Below are positions 16,319-23,676 of a stretch of 23,676 nucleotides of DNA, piece after piece. Below the pieces are notes generated by a model. It saw only the letters and a program-made list of their open reading frames with translations. It was not told the DNA's origin and ran no database searches. The stretch is from a virus. Within the stretch, counting starts at the first letter, position 1. Every line of letters begins with the position of its first letter. The position numbers were made by a program, and so were the translations under genes. Location of the stretch: positions 1 through 23,676 of IMG/VR virus record IMGVR_UViG_3300025133_000600; one strand, given 5' to 3'.

Positions 16319-16320
16319 CT

Positions 16321-17004
16321 TTATTTTAGGAAATCATCTAAACCGTCTGTTAAAAGCTTAGAATCATCTTTTTGTTCACTCTCTACAAAAGGTCTGGCTT
16401 CTTCCTCACTTTTGAATATCCAAGAACCTGGTGTTGAAGGGGCTGTAACCACATCCCAACATATCAATTCGAAGTCATCTTGAACTATATTTTTACCGTT
16501 TTTCTTCTTTAAAGAACCAACACCTCTTGATGATACACCAAGTCTAATACCTTTTCTTATTAAATTAGCTATATTATCACCTTGACAAGATATAATACCC
16601 TTTGTAACGTAGCCCGGTGACATAAGAACCTCTATCTTTCCCATAACGGTGTTGGTTTCCCACCAAGTTTCTAATACGTTGTGTGATACTCTATCGACGG
16701 CAATAATAGAGGACTCTGGATGGTCAGCTTCACCTATTGCTCTTTTCTCTTTAATAAGTTGTTGGTATTTTTCTAATTCTCTTTGTAGTATTTCTCTTTC
16801 GTATATTCTACCATTTCTATTCTCTACATTACACTTCTGTAATACTGCAGTTAAAACTAACGGTTCTGATATAACCTGTTCTCCTCTTTCTAGTTTGGAC
16901 ATTTCAGTGATAAACCTTCTGTTATCTCTAGGATCAATATAACCAGCGTCATATTCTACTAATAACCCCTTTTTCCCGTATTCTCCAGGTCTGATAATTT
17001 TCAT
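16321..17004 (-). CDS. 21: Prohead core protease, gp21-like
   Basis: The 227-residue serine protease (MEROPS S80 type) degrades the scaffold and trims capsid proteins before packaging. The catalytic His95 is in GEADHPESS, and the catalytic Ser is in GVSSRGVGSL (Ser158 or Ser159). A downstream acidic residue (Asp184 in CWDVVTAPS) may be part of the active site. The length is close to T4 gp21 (212). The N-terminus begins at the ATG preceding KIIRPGEYG, with a candidate promoter 12 bases upstream. It lies in the T4-like order before gp22 and gp23 and is followed by a terminator. Confidence 0.93.
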   Translation of the reverse strand: MKIIRPGEYGKKGLLVEYDAGYIDPRDNRRFITEMSKLERGEQVISEPLVLTAVLQKCNVENRNGRIYEREILQRELEKYQQLIKEKRAIGEADHPESSIIAVDRVSHNVLETWWETNTVMGKIEVLMSPGYVTKGIISCQGDNIANLIRKGIRLGVSSRGVGSLKKKNGKNIVQDDFELICWDVVTAPSTPGSWIFKSEEEARPFVESEQKDDSKLLTDGLDDFLK

Positions 17005-17016
17005 ATTAGATTTTTA

Positions 17017-17024
17017 AATAAATA
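17017..17024 (-). promoter_or_regulatory. Candidate late promoter element for gp21
   Basis: TATTTATT on the minus strand, preceded by A and followed by an A-rich stretch, lies in the 39-base gap between the 146-residue gene and gp21, 12 bases before the gp21 start. Confidence 0.4.
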
Positions 17025-17043
17025 TAACCGGGATTGGAAAGTA

Positions 17044-17484
17044 TTACACTTTCTTTAGGTGAAAGCTGAAATCATCGTTTGTTTCCAGAACATCATGAAG
17101 TATTTTCCCACATAACACTTCTAACTCATCTTTCATCTCTGATGAGTTCACTGGTAACATTTTCTTTTGGAACATTACGGCTTCACAACACATAAAACTT
17201 CTTTTGTCGTTTGATATACCTGATGAACGTAAGTCTAGATCCACAATGGTTGATTTTGTTTTAAACAATGACCCATCTAAATTAGTAAAAAGACTTTGTC
17301 TAACGTCTCTTCTAATTTTATTGATTTTGTTTTCGTAATTCTTTTTATCTTCTACTTCGAATATTGGTTCTCCCCAAGTTGAAATATTGATATAAACAGA
17401 TTTTGGGTTCTTGTTATCCACAGTCCCAACACTTGTTTTATAATTGTGATTTAATGTTAAATTTAATTCTTTCCCTCTTTTCAT
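17044..17484 (-). CDS. Hypothetical protein between portal and protease
   Basis: A 146-residue protein that I do not recognise. It appears mixed alpha/beta: strands near 6-40 (LNLTLNHNYKTSV, SVYINISTWGEPIFEVE), a basic helix (NKINKIRRDVRQSLF), then a strand and helices rich in Cys and Met. There is no signal peptide or membrane segment. It stands between a 259-residue unknown and gp21, roughly where T4 has small core genes 67 and 68, but sequence similarity to those is not evident. A Bacteroidota-type promoter may lie just upstream, which would set it apart from its neighbours in timing. Confidence 0.7.
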   Translation of the reverse strand: MKRGKELNLTLNHNYKTSVGTVDNKNPKSVYINISTWGEPIFEVEDKKNYENKINKIRRDVRQSLFTNLDGSLFKTKSTIVDLDLRSSGISNDKRSFMCCEAVMFQKKMLPVNSSEMKDELEVLCGKILHDVLETNDDFSFHLKKV

Positions 17485-17519
17485 AGTAATATATAGTTAT
17501 ATTATCATTATTTATATGA

Positions 17520-17551
17520 CAAATATACTAAATAGTGGGCGAAAAGTCAAT
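17520..17551 (-). promoter_or_regulatory. Candidate host-type (Bacteroidota) promoter
   Basis: On the minus strand, ATTG (17548-17551) is followed after 20 bases by TATATTTG (17520-17527). This matches the Bacteroidota primary-sigma pattern of TTTG near -33 and TAnnTTTG near -7 in both sequence and spacing. The predicted start lies about 30 bases before the 146-residue gene. Each half occurs by chance often in AT-rich DNA, so the support comes from spacing plus intergenic position. Confidence 0.4.
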
Positions 17552-17554
17552 TGG

Positions 17555-18334
17555 TTACTTTTGTATTAGATCTAACCTTAGAGTATTTAGTTTTACTATG
17601 TTGTTTGTGTATTCATCAGTGGAAAAATTAAAGTTTAATAATTTCTCTTTAACTTCTAATAATTTTTCTTTTGTGTCTACGTCTGATGTTTCTGTTAGAC
17701 GAGTGTTTACTAATGTGATATTTTCGTTAATTAAATTTGTGTGTAACTCTTTCTTTTCTTCTGGGCTTCCTTTGATAACTGTTTTGACAATCTTTTTCTC
17801 TCCTTCTGCCAATTCGGAGTATTTTCTATTGTATTTATTTGCCGCCAGTTTCGATATTAGTGATAATGGAACTTGAGCTCCAACCCAATCAACTTTATTT
17901 ACAGAATCATCTTTATTCACTAATAGATGATCTTTAATTGTGTTGAAGGATTCATGAATCTCTTCTATTTTCGTTACATCATCCTCATTTATAATGACAT
18001 CTATGAATTTCCATAACTCGTTTGTAGACTCAATAACTTCAATGTTGTTTTCTTTTAATAGATTAGTTAATTTTAGGTTGCATTTCTTTATGTTGTTTAA
18101 ACCTAATTTTTCAATTAGTCTAATATTTGTTTTAATATATTCTCTAGCCTCATCTGGTGTGTCAAAACTTCTTTTAGTGAGATTTTCATACATAAAATAC
18201 TGAGCCTTTAATGGTTTCTCAGTTTTTAATAATTTAAAAAATTCTTTTATAATTTTTTTCTTGGTAGTGTCTTTGGTTACTACGTGATCATACACTAATG
18301 AATCCAACGTTGATTTTAAGCTGCTAAAAGTCAT
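17555..18334 (-). CDS. Hypothetical helical protein between portal and protease
   Basis: A 259-residue, Lys- and Glu-rich, predominantly helical protein with no recognised domain, signal or membrane segment. A short less charged stretch (VDWVGAQVPLSLISKLAANKYNRKY, given here only as its core WVGAQVPLSLI) falls at about 150-160. Position after gp20 and before gp21 corresponds to T4 genes 67/68, which encode prohead core proteins, so a minor core or head-assembly role is possible (inference from order only). A TATTTATA element lies 17 bases upstream of its start. Confidence 0.7.
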   Translation of the reverse strand: MTFSSLKSTLDSLVYDHVVTKDTTKKKIIKEFFKLLKTEKPLKAQYFMYENLTKRSFDTPDEAREYIKTNIRLIEKLGLNNIKKCNLKLTNLLKENNIEVIESTNELWKFIDVIINEDDVTKIEEIHESFNTIKDHLLVNKDDSVNKVDWVGAQVPLSLISKLAANKYNRKYSELAEGEKKIVKTVIKGSPEEKKELHTNLINENITLVNTRLTETSDVDTKEKLLEVKEKLLNFNFSTDEYTNNIVKLNTLRLDLIQK

Positions 18335-18351
18335 AATATTGCGTTCTTTAT

Positions 18352-18359
18352 TATAAATA
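18352..18359 (-). promoter_or_regulatory. Candidate late promoter element
   Basis: An exact TATTTATA on the minus strand, preceded by G, lies in the 42-base gap after the portal gene and 17 bases before the start of the 259-residue gene. Confidence 0.42.
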
Positions 18360-18376
18360 CTCTCGTTTTATTAAAA

Positions 18377-20302
18377 TTATTCCACTAGGTCGTCAATATG
18401 TTTGATCATATCACCTATTTTTCGTTTTTGTTCCTCATTTTCTAGTTCTATATTAGGGGAACTACCGTCACTCGGTGCGGCCATCTCTATATTCTCAGTA
18501 AGTCTATCAAAATACTTTTTAGTATACTTTTTCTTTTTGTTTTGTAAATCCTCTTTAATTATGTTTTTCTTCTTCTCTATTGTCTCTGCTAATGGTTCTT
18601 CACCACCTTCAGCGGGTGCTTCTTCACCACCCTCTACTGGTGGTATATCCATTCCTCCACCACCACCTTCAGCACCAAAGTCTGGCCCAGCACCTAATGT
18701 ATCTTCAGGTTCTAATACCTCACCACTCGGTGCTGCACCTGCAGGTTCTTCTTCACCATATATTTTATCAATCTTATCGAAGATACCAGATTTTTTAATA
18801 ACAGTTGCCGTTTGTTCTAATTCAGCAGCAGCTGCTTTCTCTATTCTTTGTTGTTCAAGATCCAATTTAATCTCATCATCGGACATCCCTAATATCTCTC
18901 TTTTTGCTTTAGTCATAGACATTGAAGCAAAACCATTACCAGCATCTGAAACAGCATCTCTAAATAATGTCACCTTAGATTGTAAGTGTTCCATCTTTAA
19001 CATCTCAGCTTGAGTAGAAGGGTTATTTAATACTAACGAAAAGTTATCCAACTCATCTTCTAACCCCAACATATATAAATGTATGATTGCGATTTTATTT
19101 AATTCTTGTAACATCGCTTGTTGAACTCTATTCACAGAACGAGCAAATCTCACATCTTGTAATGCTAAGTTCTTACCTTCACCCGTTGCTTCCTCGAATC
19201 CTAAGAACGTTTTAGGTATTCTAAGAGCGGCAAATAATTTCTTTTGTAGGTATTCCACATCGGCAATCTCAGATAGATTGGCAGCACCAGGTAATGTATC
19301 AATAGGGCTATTGGCGTTTGGATCCCTAACAGGGATGAAATAATCTTGGTCTTGTGCCAATTGATTATAACGAGTATCAATTTGTCCAGTTGCTTGATCA
19401 ATAACAGGTGTCCTCTTAAATCTATTGGCAACTTGTTGTACATATTGCTCTACATCGGCATCATCGATGTTACCAACAAATATCTTAAATATACGTCTTT
19501 CTGGCGCTCTGGTAACCCTATATATCAACATAGCGTCTTCAGATAACAATAACTGTTTCCAAATTCTTCTAGCTTTCTCTAATATGGATGTACCATAAGG
19601 TAATCTTCTATCGTCACCTAATAAACGGAAATGGGCTATCTGCCATGAATTGAATTCATATTCTTTAGATTTCCAAATAAATTTTAATCCCGGTAATTTA
19701 GGGTCTTCTTCTGTAGGCTCTAAATGTTTTCTTCTTACATTATCAAACAATTCTCCCTCTCTTCTTTCCATATCAATGTTAGGTAATTGTTTAACACCAA
19801 TAATACCGTCATCATTATCAATTTGTAAATAAAGAAAATTATCACCATATTTACAAATATTCCTAACCCATGCCGGTAAAGAAGTGTTTATGTCTAATCT
19901 TTTATTGAAAAGAGTATCTAATATGTTTTTAACTCTTTGACTCTCAGAATATATTTTAAGTATCTTACCACTTTCATCTGGTGTTGTAGATTCTTCCATA
20001 AAGATATCTAAGGCAGCTGCAATTTCAGGATAAAATTCCATAGCTTCAAAATCCGTATAAGATGCCAATCTTGTTGTTTCGTAATTTACAGCTTGTTGGT
20101 ACAACTCGCTGTCAACTTTCATCCATTGATTCTTAAGGTATAAACCTTGTTGTCTTTCTAGCTTTTCTTTATCGTAAGCTTCTTTGGACTTTGTCGTAAG
20201 TAACTCCTTTTTTATGTTGTATGTGGACTTTGTTTTTGGACCCTCAGGACCGAATAACCTTGTCAATCTCTGCCATACTGTATAATTCTTTTCTTGAGCC
20301 AT
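18377..20302 (-). CDS. 20: Portal vertex protein, gp20-like
   Basis: The 641-residue protein forms the dodecameric portal through which DNA is packaged and to which the tail joins. The region about 80-520 shows the T4-type portal pattern, including EIAAALDIFMEES, NICKYGDNFLYLQ, PYGTSILEKARRIWKQLLL and a RAPERRIFKIFVGN strand (gp20 wing, stem and clip). The C-terminal 110 residues add a Gly/Pro/Glu-rich low-complexity linker (near 545-585), a Lys-rich segment, and an acidic end. T4 gp20 has 524 residues, so this tail accounts for most of the extra length. It lies after terminase, with several promoter-like elements in the 82-base gap between them. Confidence 0.93.
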   Translation of the reverse strand: MAQEKNYTVWQRLTRLFGPEGPKTKSTYNIKKELLTTKSKEAYDKEKLERQQGLYLKNQWMKVDSELYQQAVNYETTRLASYTDFEAMEFYPEIAAALDIFMEESTTPDESGKILKIYSESQRVKNILDTLFNKRLDINTSLPAWVRNICKYGDNFLYLQIDNDDGIIGVKQLPNIDMERREGELFDNVRRKHLEPTEEDPKLPGLKFIWKSKEYEFNSWQIAHFRLLGDDRRLPYGTSILEKARRIWKQLLLSEDAMLIYRVTRAPERRIFKIFVGNIDDADVEQYVQQVANRFKRTPVIDQATGQIDTRYNQLAQDQDYFIPVRDPNANSPIDTLPGAANLSEIADVEYLQKKLFAALRIPKTFLGFEEATGEGKNLALQDVRFARSVNRVQQAMLQELNKIAIIHLYMLGLEDELDNFSLVLNNPSTQAEMLKMEHLQSKVTLFRDAVSDAGNGFASMSMTKAKREILGMSDDEIKLDLEQQRIEKAAAAELEQTATVIKKSGIFDKIDKIYGEEEPAGAAPSGEVLEPEDTLGAGPDFGAEGGGGGMDIPPVEGGEEAPAEGGEEPLAETIEKKKNIIKEDLQNKKKKYTKKYFDRLTENIEMAAPSDGSSPNIELENEEQKRKIGDMIKHIDDLVE

Positions 20303-20321
20303 AAAATTTGTTTAACCTAAA

Positions 20322-20372
20322 TATAAATACTAATGTCTATAAATAAACAAAAGATAGTTTTATTAATAAATA
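20322..20372 (-). promoter_or_regulatory. Cluster of three candidate late promoter elements before portal gene
   Basis: On the minus strand, TATTTATT (20365-20372), TATTTATA (20338-20345) and TATTTATA (20322-20329) occur within 51 bases of the gap between terminase and portal genes. The nearest is 19 bases before the portal start, a spacing similar to the elements before other genes. Confidence 0.45.
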
Positions 20373-20384
20373 TGCCGACTTTTT

Positions 20385-22055
20385 TTAACGTAATAACCAA
20401 AAATGTTCGCTATTGGGAATATCGGGATTATGTGTGGGTGGTTTATAGTCTTTTTGTTGTGTTGGATCTGTTGTAACACCCCAAGCATTTAACATAGCTT
20501 TTGTTTGTTTATTTAGTTTTTCTAAGTTTTTAAATGATGTTTGTAATACCCACAAAGACATTGCTAATGCCATTATTAAATCATCATGATATCCAACCAT
20601 ATGATCTGGTCTCCCATTCTTATAGATAAATGTTTTAAACTCAGAAAGTAATCTACTTGAACGAATGATAATCTCGTTTTGTCTTATACATCTCTCCATC
20701 TCCGCAATCATATTCAAACGATTTGCACCAACATTAAATCCTGGTATTTTATTATTCTTTTTATATCCACTTAAATCTTTTCTTTGTGCCAATACTCTAC
20801 TTCTTGGGTCATCATAGTGTAGGTACTTATATTCCATTTCCAAAAGTTTGAGGACTGTTGCAACACCCATGCCACCAGTAATATCAATAACGGTGTATGC
20901 TTCATACTTACCTCCCCATTCATAAACCAACTCACCCAAAGCATCTGGTGGTAACTTACCTTGATACTCCATAACTTGGTCGCCAGTTGTAAAATCAATA
21001 ACTAACATTGATGAGAAATCTTCACCGTCACCTCTACTTACGTCAACACCCATAATATATTGATGTCCTTGTATTGGTTGTTCCCATACCCATATATTAT
21101 TATCGAAACCTGAAGTACCCATAGGTGATTTCTGATTAAATGTTTCATGATGAGCAATATATTCTTCATCAATAACATTACCTCCTGAACCAACAAATGA
21201 AACATCCAATTCTTGTGCTATCATCTTCTCATTACCATTCATCTGTCTACACATGTTGTCATACCAATGAGAATGTGGTTTATAACCATCTTTGATCATC
21301 TTATCATAGCCATCGTGTTCATATTTCTCTTCTTTTATGATTTCCTCACCTTTGTGCCATTCTAAACCCTCATTATATCGTGGATCTTGATACCACCTCA
21401 TTTCAACAATATTAAAATTGTTTCTACCATTTTTTGCCCCATCATATGTTTTATAGTATAATGGGTCTAATCCGTTTGGTGTTGATAATAACGATATGTT
21501 ACCACCAGTACCAATAGCAGCTAATGCTGTAGTAAACACTTTTTCTCCCCTTTCAATAAATGCCGCTTCATCCATTACTAAGAACGTAGGTGTAAAACCT
21601 CTTAAAGCGTCTGTTGATGTTGCAAGTGCTTTACATTCAGATTTAGTACTTAAAATGATATTTTTCTTTGAGTCGGTCTCAAACTTTAGTCCCATCCAAT
21701 CAGGGAATTGTTTAAGGAATTCTTTTACTTTCTTTAATATCTCTTGTGATAAGTCTTGTTTGTTTGCCAAAATCAGAACTTTCTCAGGGTTAGAAGAATC
21801 GGCAAAAGCCATTTTCCAAGCCAAATAAGCGGCAGTTGTTGTTGATACACCAGCTTGTCGTGGTTTTGCAATTATATTTGAACGATGTGTTTGGTAGGCG
21901 TGTATTATCTCCTTTTGTTTGAGAAATAGTTTAAATGGGACATACCCATTCTGTGTCTTATCGAATGTCTCAAAGAAATGTTCTATACAGTAGATTGGAT
22001 CCGAAAGGCACTTCGCATAAATTGCCAGTTGTTCTCTTTTAGTCATATTACCCAT
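20385..22055 (-). CDS. 17: Terminase large subunit, gp17-like
   Basis: The 556-residue packaging motor combines an N-terminal ATPase and a C-terminal nuclease. The Walker A-like motif is KPRQAGVST (64-72), the Walker B is LVMDEAAF (159-166), and the coupling motif is LLSTPNG (189-195). The nuclease domain has Asp338 in GVDVSRGDGEDF, Asp391 in VIDITGG, and the Asp491/Asp492 pair in GYHDDLIMALAMS. These form the metal-binding RNase H-like site. The length is a little below T4 gp17 (610). Two ATGs nine bases apart could serve as the start (22055 or 22046), and the first is used here. It lies 15 bases after an unrecognised gene in the small-terminase position. Confidence 0.95.
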   Translation of the reverse strand: MGNMTKREQLAIYAKCLSDPIYCIEHFFETFDKTQNGYVPFKLFLKQKEIIHAYQTHRSNIIAKPRQAGVSTTTAAYLAWKMAFADSSNPEKVLILANKQDLSQEILKKVKEFLKQFPDWMGLKFETDSKKNIILSTKSECKALATSTDALRGFTPTFLVMDEAAFIERGEKVFTTALAAIGTGGNISLLSTPNGLDPLYYKTYDGAKNGRNNFNIVEMRWYQDPRYNEGLEWHKGEEIIKEEKYEHDGYDKMIKDGYKPHSHWYDNMCRQMNGNEKMIAQELDVSFVGSGGNVIDEEYIAHHETFNQKSPMGTSGFDNNIWVWEQPIQGHQYIMGVDVSRGDGEDFSSMLVIDFTTGDQVMEYQGKLPPDALGELVYEWGGKYEAYTVIDITGGMGVATVLKLLEMEYKYLHYDDPRSRVLAQRKDLSGYKKNNKIPGFNVGANRLNMIAEMERCIRQNEIIIRSSRLLSEFKTFIYKNGRPDHMVGYHDDLIMALAMSLWVLQTSFKNLEKLNKQTKAMLNAWGVTTDPTQQKDYKPPTHNPDIPNSEHFWLLR

Positions 22056-22070
22056 TTATTATAAGTATAT

Positions 22071-22718
22071 CTAAAATGACCCCACAGTTGATGGTCCCCA
22101 GCTGAACCAACCCAATTTGATTAGTTTCCCTTCAACCCAAGCGTCATAATTGGGTCCTAATTTATACTCATAAGTTTTTTTGTCAATGGCAACAATTTCA
22201 GATCTTTTAGCTGTGGCAAAGAAATCAGATAAATATCCCTTATTAAATGGGGCATAACCAAATCTATTTAGAAAGTTCTTTCTTGTTTTGGGGATTGTTG
22301 TTGGTTCTTGTATAAAGTTTGTTAGTTTAAGAATCAACCTACTTTTCTTTTTATCGTTGAAGGTATAAGAGCTACGGTCTCCCCACAATACAAATCCTTT
22401 ATCCGTTAAAAATTTCCTTATATCTTGGTATGTGTCAGGTGCATGTGTATATGCGTATTGTGCCGCATTTGCAACCTTTTGTGGGTCTTTTGTTCTTTCC
22501 CAGATATCAATAGCTTTATCCATATAGTAATAGGACGCAATATCTTCGATTTCACTATTATCACCCAATATAGCTTCTATATCATCACGAAGTCTGTGGT
22601 CTGACCACCATTCTTTACCATACTTCCTAGTGAGTAGTTTATCTATCTTCTCATATTCTTTGACTTTCTCAGACCTCTCTAACTGTTCTTGTACGATATT
22701 TTTGATTTGCTCTTTCAT
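22071..22718 (-). CDS. Unknown protein directly upstream of terminase large subunit
   Basis: A 215-residue protein that I do not recognise. The N-terminus is a charged helix (about 1-35) with possible coiled-coil character. The middle (about 50-110) is helical. The C-terminal part (about 115-215) contains GFVLWGDRSSYTFNDKKKS and a YAPFNKGYLSDFF segment that could be a winged-helix-like DNA-binding fold. In T4 the gene immediately before 17 is the small terminase 16, so that role is possible by position only. Its start codon shares a base with the preceding stop (TAATG), indicating translational coupling. Confidence 0.7.
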   Translation of the reverse strand: MKEQIKNIVQEQLERSEKVKEYEKIDKLLTRKYGKEWWSDHRLRDDIEAILGDNSEIEDIASYYYMDKAIDIWERTKDPQKVANAAQYAYTHAPDTYQDIRKFLTDKGFVLWGDRSSYTFNDKKKSRLILKLTNFIQEPTTIPKTRKNFLNRFGYAPFNKGYLSDFFATAKRSEIVAIDKKTYEYKLGPNYDAWVEGKLIKLGWFSWGPSTVGSF

Positions 22719-23676
22719 TAAAATCCAAGATCACTTAAATCGATATCATCGATTTCGTCTGGACCGAAAGGTAAATCAGGGTTCATTTTCTCTAAAGCCT
22801 CTTCAGCATCAAAACTACCATGTTCTTCTCTAATTTTCTTAGCGATAACATCTAGTTCTCTTTTACCTTTTGGTGTTCCAGCGAAAACTTCTTTCATAAA
22901 CGAATGGAACTCTTTTGCCGGCATCTTTGCCAATTCGTAATATAAATAATATCTTAAATCCCAATCATCGTCACCAATTGCTTCGGTAAACTTTTCCCAT
23001 AAACCAGGACCTAATCTTAAATCCCACATCTCAGCATTTAAATGTTCTGATTTATCAAGTATATGTTGTGCTCTATTTGAATCTTCAGGTAATGAATGAG
23101 AGTTCATTATCTCAAACACCCCTTTAATTAGTTCGTGTACTAACACTGGGAATATCCACGCTTTTGCAACAATTTTTGGTTTCTCTTCATCATTCTTAGG
23201 TTTTTTAACCTCCACCTTACCAGCGGTTTGCATTCCGCCACCTCCAGCTTGAACTGCACTGTCTGGAACCATCCAATACATAATATCGGCAATTGGCATT
23301 ATCCTACTATATAAATCAACTAATCTTGGCGTACCCTCGCCAGATCTAAGAAAATCATCTATTGGTGTAAATTCGGTAAATCTCCCACCTTTAGCCTCAA
23401 CCTGTTTTTTTTGTAATTCATCCAATTTCTCCGCCATTGTGTGATACATATAATGCCCTTTCTTTGACGCCCCTTGTTGTAGAGATTGTAGTAACTGATA
23501 TTTCTTTGCTTCAGCATCCAGTTCTTCTCTATCCTCCAAAGAATCCGGTTCAAACTCACAATCCTCACATGGTTCATCTTGAAATCCTTCGTTATCGATA
23601 TTCCTTGTCAACATAGACTCAAAATCAATTGTATCGTCATCCAATTGAAATTCTTGTTTAACCAATTTAACAGCTA
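22718..23676 (-). CDS. Unknown protein, N-terminus outside window
   Basis: The frame is open to the right edge of the window, so the gene continues beyond it. The TTG at 23663-23665 should not be taken as the start. At least 315 residues are visible. An acidic region with CEDCEFEPD lies near the N-terminal side, then a helical region, a Gly-rich loop (AVQAGGGGMQTAG), and a helical segment with KAWIFPVLVHELIKGVFEIM followed by WDLR motifs. The C-terminus is acidic (DEIDDIDLSDLGF). No family is recognised. It is coupled to the next gene by TAATG and belongs to the head/packaging operon. A structural or packaging-related role is only suggested by context. Confidence 0.7.
   Translation of the reverse strand, partial: AVKLVKQEFQLDDDTIDFESMLTRNIDNEGFQDEPCEDCEFEPDSLEDREELDAEAKKYQLLQSLQQGASKKGHYMYHTMAEKLDELQKKQVEAKGGRFTEFTPIDDFLRSGEGTPRLVDLYSRIMPIADIMYWMVPDSAVQAGGGGMQTAGKVEVKKPKNDEEKPKIVAKAWIFPVLVHELIKGVFEIMNSHSLPEDSNRAQHILDKSEHLNAEMWDLRLGPGLWEKFTEAIGDDDWDLRYYLYYELAKMPAKEFHSFMKEVFAGTPKGKRELDVIAKKIREEHGSFDAEEALEKMNPDLPFGPDEIDDIDLSDLGF

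Noticed and set aside
17512-17519. TATAAAT-like sequence on the minus strand resembling a T4 late promoter
   Set aside because: It is a single case in the T4 orientation, whereas the window's recurrent element is in the opposite orientation; AT-rich chance is likely.
18402-19013. 203-residue open frame on the plus strand
   Set aside because: It lies wholly antisense to the portal gene, with low-complexity composition mirroring the Gly/Glu-rich portal tail.
22060-22067. TACTTATA before terminase on the minus strand
   Set aside because: It has one mismatch to the element and overlaps a gap of only 15 bases, so it is too weak to call.
1-23676. tRNA genes, CRISPR arrays, insertion sequences, attachment sites
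   Set aside because: Intergenic gaps are all under about 130 bases, and none shows a cloverleaf, regularly spaced repeats, transposase or att-like structure.

Overview
The window is part of a low-GC genome of a contractile-tailed phage of the T4 superfamily. The right half carries recognisable T4-type head genes on the minus strand: terminase large subunit (gp17), portal (gp20), prohead protease (gp21), scaffold (gp22) and major capsid protein (gp23). The left half, on the plus strand, carries a gp55-like late sigma factor, PhoH and sugar-nucleotide genes of the kind found in environmental T4-like phages. The host cannot be read directly. The lack of convincing Shine-Dalgarno sequences, A-rich leaders and one promoter of the TTG-N20-TAnnTTTG type suggest a Bacteroidota host (inference). 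Both window edges cut through genes. Every stretch between genes is under about 130 bases.

Positions 1-7711 (+): a carbohydrate and regulatory run. It holds a tandem-domain sugar nucleotidyltransferase (5' truncated), GDP-mannose 4,6-dehydratase and GDP-fucose synthase (overlapping genes), PhoH, a HAD-like protein, a small unknown, a GT-B and a GT-A type glycosyltransferase, and a gp55-like sigma factor. Together they suggest that the phage makes GDP-L-fucose or a related sugar and attaches it to something.

Positions 7748-13174 (+): a probable structural run of mostly unrecognised proteins. It holds an AT-hook-like small protein, a 543-residue protein with hydrophobic segments, two small proteins, a candidate baseplate/spike protein ending in an HxHxxH motif, and a beta-rich DNRLRE-like surface protein. 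It ends at a double convergent terminator (13202-13267).

Positions 13291-23676 (-): the head and packaging module. In transcription order it holds an unknown (cut by the window edge), an unknown in the small-terminase position, gp17, gp20, two unknowns in the place of T4 genes 67/68, gp21, gp22 and gp23. Tail sheath and tube genes (18 and 19 in T4) are not between 17 and 20.

A recurrent sense-strand motif, TATTTAT(A/T/C), lies upstream of at least seven genes on both strands and is the best candidate for this phage's late promoter. At gp22 it sits about seven bases before a strong hairpin, so the message probably begins with a 5' stem-loop.
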